From Myxococcales bacterium (GTDB taxonomy: Bacteria > Myxococcota_A > Polyangia > Polyangiales > Polyangiaceae): 64,000 nt of DNA. The stretch is taken from positions 1-64,000 of the forward strand of contig CANJCO010000020.1 in the NCBI GenBank assembly GCA_947473045.1, given 5' to 3'. Position 1 is the stretch's first letter. Every line of letters begins with the position of its first letter. The notes beneath the pieces are model-generated. The model saw nothing but the letters and a program-made list of their open reading frames with translations, was not told where the DNA came from and ran no database searches. The position numbers and the translations under genes were made by a program. Positions 18,592 to 25,145 of this stretch are shown piece after piece.

Positions 18592-19266
18592 CTACATGCG
18601 CTCGCGAACGGCCGCCGCCATGCTCGCGACGACAGCGCTTGCGTCCATCGAAGACGAGTCAACGAGCACCGCGTCATCGGCCTGCTTCAATGGAGCGACC
18701 GCTCGGCCCATGTCCTGCGCGTCGCGCCGAACGACGTCCGCCAGCGTATCGGCGTAGCTCGGCGCATCGCCCTTCGCGACGAGCTCCTCGTGACGCCGCG
18801 ACGCTCGGACCTCCGCCGGCGCGGTGAGAAAGAATTTCACCTCGGCCTCCGGAAAAACGACGGTGCCGATATCGCGCCCCTCGAGCACCACGCCACCTTC
18901 GCGACCGGCGTGGCGCTGCATGTCGAGCAGGGCCGCGCGAACATCGGGGTGCGCAGAAACCGTGCTGGCGCCCATGGCTACGTCAGGGGTGCGAATGTCG
19001 GCCGAGACGTCGCGCCCATCGAGCCAGATGCCATCCGCCGCGAAGCGAATCGCTCCGCGGGCGACGAGCGCGCCGGCGATTTGTCCAACGCGCGCGCCGT
19101 CGTCGTAGGCCGCGCCGGCTTGTTTCGCGGCGAGCGCGACGCAGCGGTAGAGCGCGCCGGTGTCAACCAGCACAAAGCCGAGCGCGTCGGCGAGGCTGCG
19201 CGCAACAGTGCTCTTTCCGGCGCCTGCCGGGCCGTCGATCGCGACGATGGGACGAGTTCGTTTCAC
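18592..19266 (-). CDS. cmk: (d)CMP kinase
   Basis: Phosphorylates CMP and dCMP with ATP in nucleotide metabolism. The 224-residue protein has the P-loop IDGPAGAGKSTVARSLA at its N-terminus, VDTGALYR, and the CMP-binding block VVLEGRDIGTVVFPEAEVKFFLTA, followed by the RxxRR-containing lid (VRASRRHEEL and DVVRRDAQD). It starts with GTG at 19266. It lies 83 bases downstream of aroA on the same strand, in the conserved aroA-cmk arrangement, and is followed at once by the lipoprotein gene at 17633-18586. Confidence 0.94.
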   Translation of the reverse strand: MKRTRPIVAIDGPAGAGKSTVARSLADALGFVLVDTGALYRCVALAAKQAGAAYDDGARVGQIAGALVARGAIRFAADGIWLDGRDVSADIRTPDVAMGASTVSAHPDVRAALLDMQRHAGREGGVVLEGRDIGTVVFPEAEVKFFLTAPAEVRASRRHEELVAKGDAPSYADTLADVVRRDAQDMGRAVAPLKQADDAVLVDSSSMDASAVVASMAAAVRERM

Positions 19267-19349
19267 CCGCCGCCTCTTAGCACCGCGCGCCGCAATTTTC
19301 GACCGCGCGGCGACGCCGGTCGATTCCGGTTTTCCGCCCGACCGGGCAC

Positions 19350-20696
19350 TCAGTGAGCAACGTCGATTCGTGCGCCCAGCGCGCGCAGCGTTCCAACGAA
19401 ACGCGGGAAGCTGGTGGCGATGCAGTCGACGTCTTCGATCGTCGACGGGCCGCTGCCGGCGAGTGCCAGCACAGCCGCAGTCATCGCGACGCGATGATCT
19501 CCGCGACTCGCCACGCGCGCCGGCAGCAGCGGCTCGGTGCGACCCTCGATAACGAGGCCGTCAGGAAGCTCTTCGCAGCCTACGCCGAACGCGCGCAGCA
19601 CGACCGCCATCGTCGCAAGCCGATCACTCTCTTTAACCCGCAGCTCGGCGGCGTCGGAGATGCGCGTTTGTCCGTAGGCGCGCGCGGCGAGCGCACACAG
19701 AACCGGCAGCTCGTCGACCGCCCGCGGCACGAGCTCGCCGCCCACGCGCGCGGCACGCAGCGGCGCTGGCCATGCGTGCAAATCGGCGACGGGCTCACCG
19801 CCTCGCTCGCCGCGCGGTTCGACCACCAAACCCGCGCCCATATCGCGCGAGACCTCGAGAAATCCGGTACGGGTCGGGTTGGTCCCCACCCCGCGAACGG
19901 TAACCCGCGACCCGGGCACCAGCTGCGCCGCGGCGATAAGAAATGCGGCAGCCGAGGCGTCTCCCGGGAGCTCGAGATCGAACGCGGGCATCTGAGCGTT
20001 CCAGCCTGCAGGATCGAGTCGGACGATCGGCCCCATCGTCTCGAGCGGAACCCCCAGCGACAGGAGCATTCGTTCGGTGTGGTCGCGTGAGAGCGTAGGC
20101 TCGCGTACGTAGGTCGGACCGTGGGCGTACAGGCCCGACAGGAGCAGCGCGCTCTTCACCTGAGCGCTCGCAACTTCGCCTTCGTGCTCGAGCGCGCCCA
20201 GATACTCGCCCTCGGGCAAACCCAGCACATCGAGCGGCGCGACGAGGTCGTGCGCCCTCGAAGCGTGAGGCTTTCCGTCGATGCGCGCGCCGCGCCTGCG
20301 GAGCGGGGAGACGACGCGCATCATCGGGCGCATCGACAACGACGCGTCGCCGACCAGCGTGCTGCGGAAGGGCTGCGGCGCCAGCAGGCCGAGCAGGAGC
20401 CGGAGCGTCGTGCCCGAGTTGCCGCAATCGATCGCGGCCTGCGGCGGACGCAAGCCGAACAGGCCCGCCCCGACGACGATGACTTCGCGGTGTGACACCT
20501 CGACCGAAACGCCCATCGCGCGCAGCGCAGCAGCGGTGCGATGGTTGTCGTCACCTGCCGCAAAGCCGCGGATGCGACTCTTTCCGTGACACAGCGCAGA
20601 CAGCATCAGCGCGCGGTGACCGATGCTCTTGTCACTGGGAACCGGAACGCTGCCGGTGAGCGGGCGCGTGGACGGATGAACAATGAGCGACGTCAT
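19350..20696 (-). CDS. aroA: 3-phosphoshikimate 1-carboxyvinyltransferase (EPSP synthase)
   Basis: Transfers enolpyruvyl from PEP to shikimate-3-phosphate, the sixth step to chorismate. The 448-residue protein has VPSDKSIGHRALMLSAL near the N-terminus, DCGNSGTTLRLLLGLL (the form of this motif found in class II enzymes rather than the NAGTAxRPL of class I), AELRVKESDRL and ASRGDHRVAMTAAVL at the C-terminus. The ATG at 20696 was chosen. A longer frame to 21143 runs antisense-like through the neighbouring gene and is not protein-like. It begins a run of aroA, cmk, lipoprotein and rpsA. The chorismate pathway link is echoed by the P-protein-like gene at 22890. Confidence 0.95.
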   Translation of the reverse strand: MTSLIVHPSTRPLTGSVPVPSDKSIGHRALMLSALCHGKSRIRGFAAGDDNHRTAAALRAMGVSVEVSHREVIVVGAGLFGLRPPQAAIDCGNSGTTLRLLLGLLAPQPFRSTLVGDASLSMRPMMRVVSPLRRRGARIDGKPHASRAHDLVAPLDVLGLPEGEYLGALEHEGEVASAQVKSALLLSGLYAHGPTYVREPTLSRDHTERMLLSLGVPLETMGPIVRLDPAGWNAQMPAFDLELPGDASAAAFLIAAAQLVPGSRVTVRGVGTNPTRTGFLEVSRDMGAGLVVEPRGERGGEPVADLHAWPAPLRAARVGGELVPRAVDELPVLCALAARAYGQTRISDAAELRVKESDRLATMAVVLRAFGVGCEELPDGLVIEGRTEPLLPARVASRGDHRVAMTAAVLALAGSGPSTIEDVDCIATSFPRFVGTLRALGARIDVAH

Positions 20697-20713
20697 GCAG
20701 CGGAGCCGAGCTT

Positions 20714-21823
20714 TTAGCGGTGTTTGAGCAGCAGCGAGGCGACCGCTGCGGCCAGCGAAAGCGCGGTGATGACGAGCATGGCGACGAGCATCCACGTCGG
20801 CGCTCCGGCTGCGGGTCGACTGGAGACGGGAGCCTCTTGCGGCGACGCCGGAAGGTGCGGCGGAATTTCGTTGAGCTTCGCCACGCCACCGGCACGCCGG
20901 GCGCGAAGCTCGGCCGCGATCGCTTCGATCTCGCGGATGTCGCTGTTGACAGCCGTGGCTTCTTCGCGAAAAGCCGCCGTTCCTACCGTCCAGGCCTCCT
21001 CGCGCAAGCCCGCGTCGACGATGGAGGCAGTAGCGTCGAGCGGCGAGAGCGCGTCGTGGAGCGCGACGGCGGCAGTGCTGGCGGCCAGCAGCGCGGCGGC
21101 ACCAAAAAAAGCCCCGTCCGAGGTGCTCACATGCGCCTGCCAAACCACGACGCCGCGGTCTGCGTCGACGCGCGCGTCAAGCTCGATCGGGCCAGTCGCG
21201 TACTCGGCATAGGCGTCGATGACCGACGACACGTTGCGCGCGGCACGAAGTCCCGACGCCCGCGCGACGACGATCGCCTTGCCATCCAGCACGCGCCCGG
21301 CAGACAGCTCGAAAAGCACGTTGGGAAGCGCGCGCAGCTCGCAGTGCGCGAGCGCTCCCGCCCACGTCTGAGGCGCGTGCCCGGTGAGCACGCCGGCTTG
21401 CCCCATTTCTCCGAGCGCCAGCCACAGCAGGCGCGCGTTGCCGCACAGGGCCGCGAGCGCGAAACGATCGAGGGGACGCAGCCGCGTCCACTCCTCGGCG
21501 GTTATCGGGCGAAGCGCGGCGAGCGCCTCGTGAAGCTTCTGCGGAACCGCATCGACGGGAGGGTCGGCGACGGGATTGAGCATTCGCAAGCTGCGCAGGG
21601 CGGGCGCGACGAGCGCCTGCACCCGAGGCACGCTCACGTCAGCGAGGACCCCCTCCGCGACGAGCGCGAGGCGCGAGGACACCGCTAGCTGCGCCCACGC
21701 CGAAGGCGGCATCGAGACGCCGGAGCACAGCAGCGCCCTGCGCGCAGCGAGGGGAGGCTGTGCCAGCGCCGTGCCTATCTCTTCGAACGCGTAAATCAAG
21801 GATCGTGACTCCGAATCGAACAA
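20714..21823 (-). CDS. Membrane-anchored fusion of a NAP-like and a degenerate MoaC-like domain
   Basis: A 369-residue protein with three parts. Residues about 8-130 resemble nitrate-reductase-associated protein (NAP): an R-L-L-C-S-G-V helix, a Trp in SAWAQL, and PITAEEWTRLRPLDRFAL. Residues about 150-275 follow the MoaC fold strand by strand, with DGKAIVVARASGLRAARNVSSVI, VVVWQAHVSTSDGAFF and AAVALHDALSPLD in place of the enzyme's GDVxATARIAGIxAAKRT, the VRIxxxxRxTGKTGVEME segment and AALTIYDMCKA. The LCHPL histidine, the GVEME acids and the Lys of DMCK are gone, so catalysis on the pterin precursor is unlikely. A single membrane helix (344-366) ends the protein, placing the domains in the cytoplasm. 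The start codon is TTG at 21823. It precedes aroA by 17 bases. No molybdenum-cofactor gene is nearby. Confidence 0.75.
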   Translation of the reverse strand: MFDSESRSLIYAFEEIGTALAQPPLAARRALLCSGVSMPPSAWAQLAVSSRLALVAEGVLADVSVPRVQALVAPALRSLRMLNPVADPPVDAVPQKLHEALAALRPITAEEWTRLRPLDRFALAALCGNARLLWLALGEMGQAGVLTGHAPQTWAGALAHCELRALPNVLFELSAGRVLDGKAIVVARASGLRAARNVSSVIDAYAEYATGPIELDARVDADRGVVVWQAHVSTSDGAFFGAAALLAASTAAVALHDALSPLDATASIVDAGLREEAWTVGTAAFREEATAVNSDIREIEAIAAELRARRAGGVAKLNEIPPHLPASPQEAPVSSRPAAGAPTWMLVAMLVITALSLAAAVASLLLKHR

Positions 21824-21865
21824 CTCTAGCCGCCAGCGACGCGTTGCGGCGAGCGCAATCGCACC

Positions 21866-22846
21866 CTACGATCCGAGCAGCTGCGGGATCCGAGCGAGGA
21901 AGCCCTGCAGCGACGCGTCGTCGATCGCAAAGGTAACCTGCACGTCGGTGGACCGCGGCGCGATCGTCAAATTCTGCAACTGCGGCAGATTGCCGGTGGC
22001 GACGGCAAATACGTTGGCCAGCTTGCCGAGCTTCTGCAAATTTTCGGCGCCCGCCGATGCCGACGCGTCATCGCCGTAAGTGGCCGTGCCCGCTACCTGC
22101 ACGCCGGGCGGAGCGAAGTTGCCGATCGCCCGAAAGGCTTTGAGTCCCTTCACGAACGAGATAGGCACGGGCCCCATCGACTGCGGCGTGAGGGGTTGAT
22201 TCGCAAAGTCGCCCGCGACCGCAAACGCAGCACCTTTCGTTTCGAGGGTCTCCATCATCCACGGGAAAAACGCCCGGGAAAGCCGGCCGTCTTTCATGCG
22301 TTCGAGCGCGCGGCGCATGCCCGACTCGGTCCCGACGAGGGCGGTGCGCGGCGACACGATCGTAAAGCCAACGTTGCTTACGGTGAAGAGCTTGCGGTCG
22401 GCGTATGTCGAGGCAACGACGAATCCCCCGCCCTTGACCTGCACATGATTGGTCGCCAGCGCCTCGATTTTTGCAGCATCGAAGCGACCCGACAGCACCG
22501 CGACGACATCGAGGCCCTGCGAGGAATAGGAGCCGAAGGTCACGCGATCGACGTCTTTCGAGGGCGAAAGCCCCGACTCTTCACCAAGCGGGAAGAAGCG
22601 CTCGACAAGCTGGCCTGCGAGGCCGCCTGTGGTCTTGCCGTCGACGATCGCGCGAACATCGAACGTGCCCGCGACCACGGGGGAAGATGGCAGGAGCACC
22701 ACCGGATCGCGGTCGATCGCCTCGGAGGCGGACGCACCCTTGACCTCCGTGGGCGCTGCCGCCCCGCCGGCGCCCGCCCCGCCTCCGCAAGCGGTCAACG
22801 CGGTAATTGCGGCAAAAAGCAGGCTCTCGAGCGGGCGTGTTCGCAT
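21866..22846 (-). CDS. Lipoprotein of unknown function (upstream of the NAP/MoaC-like gene)
   Basis: A 326-residue protein with a signal peptide and lipobox LTAC (Cys20), followed by a Gly/Ala-rich linker. The mature domain contains VVAGTFDVRAIVDGK, DVDRVTFGSYSSQGLDVVAV and ATYADRKLFTVSNVGFTIVS, an alternation of strands and helices that parallels the lipoprotein at 17633-18586. The ATG at 22846 was chosen; a longer frame to 23035 overlaps the P-protein gene and lacks protein character. It lies between the P-protein and the NAP/MoaC-like gene on the same strand, with short gaps, so a common transcript through aroA is plausible. Confidence 0.75.
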   Translation of the reverse strand: MRTRPLESLLFAAITALTACGGGAGAGGAAAPTEVKGASASEAIDRDPVVLLPSSPVVAGTFDVRAIVDGKTTGGLAGQLVERFFPLGEESGLSPSKDVDRVTFGSYSSQGLDVVAVLSGRFDAAKIEALATNHVQVKGGGFVVASTYADRKLFTVSNVGFTIVSPRTALVGTESGMRRALERMKDGRLSRAFFPWMMETLETKGAAFAVAGDFANQPLTPQSMGPVPISFVKGLKAFRAIGNFAPPGVQVAGTATYGDDASASAGAENLQKLGKLANVFAVATGNLPQLQNLTIAPRSTDVQVTFAIDDASLQGFLARIPQLLGS

Positions 22847-22889
22847 GGGGTGAACGTTAGTACGCGCCACGGCGGTTGGCGAGATCGGG

Positions 22890-23957
22890 TCAGCGCGTCG
22901 CCGGATACGAGCCGAGCACTTTGAAGAAGCGAGCCTTGCGGCGAACTTCTTCGAGCGCCGTGACGAGCCCGCGATCGGAGGCGTGCCCCGCCACCTCGAT
23001 GAAGAAGAGGTACGACCAGTCGTGCGTCTCCACACTCGCCAGCATGGCCCCTGACGGTCGGGAGTGAATGCGGGTCAGGTTGATGCCGCGCTCGGCAAAG
23101 ACGGCGAGAACGCTGAGCAGCGCGCCAGGAGCGTCGTGCACGCCGAACACGCACGTCGTCGCGTCGTCGCCGCTGCGGCCCGCGCCGCGAGACGACGCGA
23201 TCGCGTAGCGGACCTTGTCGGCGCTCAGCGTCGACAGGCCCCGGCGAGTGGCGACGAGGCCGAAAGCGCAGCCGATCGCTTCGCTGGCGAGCGCCGCGCT
23301 CGCGTCATCCGCTGCAGCACGTTCGCACGCTAGCCGGGGCGACGCTACGTCGATGACCGCGAGCCCGGAGCCGTCGAGCGCGACCTGCGCGAGGGCGTGA
23401 TCGGCAGCAGTCGCGTAGACTTTGAGCGGCGCCCCACCCGAGCCTGGCAGCGAATACAGGTCGAGATCATGCGAGACCTCGACGACGCCCGAGATGCGCA
23501 GATCGCTCTGAATGAGCGCGGCGAGCGTCGCCTTCACGGGGCCGTCGCCCAGGGTCTCGAGCGGCACGACCGCGAACGAAGCCCGCTTGCGCGACACCTC
23601 ATCGAGCGCCTGTTCGGCTGTCTCGCTGGCCACCAGCTCCGCCGCTGCGCCAAACCGCGTTCGCGCCGCGCAATAGCCTCCGCCGCCTGCCGGCCCCGCA
23701 TACGCGACGACCAGCGGGCTCGCGACCGCGACGCACGCCGCATGAACGCGCGTAAAAATGAGGCGAACGTCCTCCGAGGGCATCGCGACGGCGAGCGCTT
23801 CGAGCGCCGCGATCGCGGCCACGTCAGAGGCCGCACCGAGATCTGCCTGAAGCTCCCGGGAAAGCAGCGCGCGCTTGTCGAGCGCGGCCAGAATTTGCTC
23901 GTCGAGGCCCCTCAGAGCGGCACGAGCGTCGTCGACCCTGCGCTTATTCTCAGGCAT
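22890..23957 (-). CDS. P-protein-like: chorismate mutase/prephenate dehydratase with ACT domain, active sites divergent
   Basis: The 355-residue layout is that of PheA. A helical chorismate-mutase domain (about 5-78) comes first, then a prephenate-dehydratase domain (about 82-258) with AGPAGGGGYCAARTRFG, and then an ACT domain (about 266-345) with CVFGVHDAPGALLSVLAVF and IHSRPSG, ending KVLGSYP. In canonical enzymes the dehydratase carries PIENS and NxTRF; here these read PLETL (132-136) and ADKVRY (246-251), so the essential Thr is missing. In the mutase domain the arginines matching E. coli Arg11 and Arg28 remain, but the Lys39 position is Leu and the Arg51/Glu52 region is Ala-rich. The ACT phenylalanine-sensing domain looks intact. 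It may be a regulator or a very divergent enzyme. Confidence 0.8.
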   Translation of the reverse strand: MPENKRRVDDARAALRGLDEQILAALDKRALLSRELQADLGAASDVAAIAALEALAVAMPSEDVRLIFTRVHAACVAVASPLVVAYAGPAGGGGYCAARTRFGAAAELVASETAEQALDEVSRKRASFAVVPLETLGDGPVKATLAALIQSDLRISGVVEVSHDLDLYSLPGSGGAPLKVYATAADHALAQVALDGSGLAVIDVASPRLACERAAADDASAALASEAIGCAFGLVATRRGLSTLSADKVRYAIASSRGAGRSGDDATTCVFGVHDAPGALLSVLAVFAERGINLTRIHSRPSGAMLASVETHDWSYLFFIEVAGHASDRGLVTALEEVRRKARFFKVLGSYPATR

Positions 23958-24047
23958 GACGAAGCCTAACGGCGAGGCGGGTCCGCGTCCAATCGCCGCG
24001 CGCGGACGCGCCTTGCGGCCGGGCGGCGCGCCATGCACTGTTGGGCC

Positions 24048-24722
24048 ATGCGTGCGCTCGAGATGCTGCGCGAGAAATACGCGGAGCTTCGGCTCTTGCG
24101 CACGAGCGCCCTGTCTCGGCAGGAGGCCCGGCCGCGGCTCATTCGCCTCGCGGCGCGCTTTCCAGGAGCGCTGCGCGAACTCGACGCGCTCCCGCTTGAA
24201 GCCGTCGACGCGCGGCTCGAGGCGCTCGACAGCGTGCTCGCCGGCCGTCGCAAACGCGAGCCATGGATGGACGCGACCGCGCGCTTTCATGCGCTATTTC
24301 GCGGCGCGCTGGCCGCGAAACGGTGGCAGGCCAAGGCCCCCCCTTCAGCCCGCTGCGACCGCGCGCGTTTCGAGCGCGACCACGACGACCCCGAGATTCT
24401 TCAGTGGTCCAGCGCGCTTGACGCGATCGCGGCGCCCCCGTCGGGACGCCTCACCGCCGCGATCTTGTCGCGAATGTCTTGCGAGCAGGCTTGTTCAATC
24501 GACGATATTCGCAGGCTCGTTCTGGCGAGCCGCGAAGGGGCCGGCCCCGGACGCGGCTATTCTTTGGACGTCGATGCTGCGGGCGCAGCGGCAGCAGGTG
24601 CTGCAGGGGCGCCGGCCGGGGCGGCCGCGGAGCTGTCGGAGCTCGCCGCAGGCTTCGATTCGCCCGACGACGCGCTGCCGGTCGACGACGCGGACGCCGC
24701 GCCGGGCTTGGCCGACGAGTAA
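24048..24722 (+). CDS. Hypothetical protein, 3' end antisense to fmdB
   Basis: An open frame from ATG 24048 (another ATG lies 15 bases upstream) gives 224 residues. The first 130 are helical and protein-like (MRALEMLREKYAEL, RFPGALRELDALPLEAVDAR, PWMDATARFHALF), with Trp, His and Phe at a rate unlikely for a shadow frame. The last 55 residues are the antisense of the Ala/Ser-rich tail of fmdB and are low complexity. The convergent overlap of 166 bases is unusual, so the true end, or a frameshift, should be questioned. There is no signal peptide or membrane segment. No family is recognised. Confidence 0.55.
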   Translation: MRALEMLREKYAELRLLRTSALSRQEARPRLIRLAARFPGALRELDALPLEAVDARLEALDSVLAGRRKREPWMDATARFHALFRGALAAKRWQAKAPPSARCDRARFERDHDDPEILQWSSALDAIAAPPSGRLTAAILSRMSCEQACSIDDIRRLVLASREGAGPGRGYSLDVDAAGAAAAGAAGAPAGAAAELSELAAGFDSPDDALPVDDADAAPGLADE

Positions 24723-24892
24723 AGGTCGGCGTACCAGCCGCCCCCCTTCAAAATGAAGCTGCCCCCGCTGATTTGGCGCTGGGCGGTGGCCTGCTCACAC
24801 TTGGGGCAGACCGTCGTCGACGGGGCGGAGATCTTCTGGACCTCTTCCCATTGGCTACCGCAGCTCTTGCAGGCGTATTCGTAGGTGGGCAT
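24557..24892 (-). CDS. FmdB-family zinc-ribbon protein
   Basis: A small regulatory-type protein of 111 residues. The N-terminus MPTYEYACKSCGSQWEEVQ and the second pair VCPKCEQATAQRQ form the CxxC-CxxC zinc ribbon typical of FmdB/CxxC_CxxC_SSSS proteins, followed by SGGSFILKGGGWYADLY. The last 45 residues are low-complexity Ala, Ser and Pro. The founder was named as a regulator of formamidase, but most members have no known job. A promoter candidate sits directly upstream (24905-24933), and a near-perfect 22-bp palindrome lies beyond it. Confidence 0.88.
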   Translation of the reverse strand: MPTYEYACKSCGSQWEEVQKISAPSTTVCPKCEQATAQRQISGGSFILKGGGWYADLYSSAKPGAASASSTGSASSGESKPAASSDSSAAAPAGAPAAPAAAAPAASTSKE

Positions 24893-24904
24893 GGCGTCGC
24901 CCCG

Positions 24905-24933
24905 GAAGTATGCCCGGACTGCCCGCATGTCAA
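24905..24933 (-). promoter_or_regulatory. Candidate sigma-70 promoter of fmdB
   Basis: On the minus strand TTGACA (24933-24928) is followed after 17 bases by TACTTC (24910-24905). The start point would be near 24898, only a few bases before the fmdB ATG at 24892. Confidence 0.45.
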
Positions 24934-24953
24934 GGCAAGGCCCCCTGAAAGCT

Positions 24954-24975
24954 GCGATATACACGTGTATTTCGC
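24954..24975. promoter_or_regulatory. 22-bp near-perfect palindrome, likely operator
   Basis: A central perfect 12-base palindrome ATACACGTGTAT (24959-24970) extends to GCGA/TCGC arms with a single mismatched pair. It lies 21 bases upstream of the fmdB -35 element, a position suited to an activator, and about 170 bases before smc. It shares the CACGTG core with parS but not its flanks. It is most likely a dimeric regulator site; the regulator is unknown. Confidence 0.5.
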
Positions 24976-25145
24976 TTGCAAACAGGGGGTCCGGGGCGTA
25001 GCTGTTCCTCTGCGCAGTGACACCATGTGAAGTGACTTTACGCTCTGCATAGGGTCATCATCTGAGCGGCGGAACGACCTCCTCGTTTCCCCTGCCCTTC
25101 GCTGCACGAAATCGAGCGGGCCGGCCCCGCTTGGGGAGACCAGCC

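Noticed and set aside
24954-24975. parS site near smc
   Set aside because: Only the CACGTG centre agrees; the flanking GTTTC/GAAAC arms of parS are absent.
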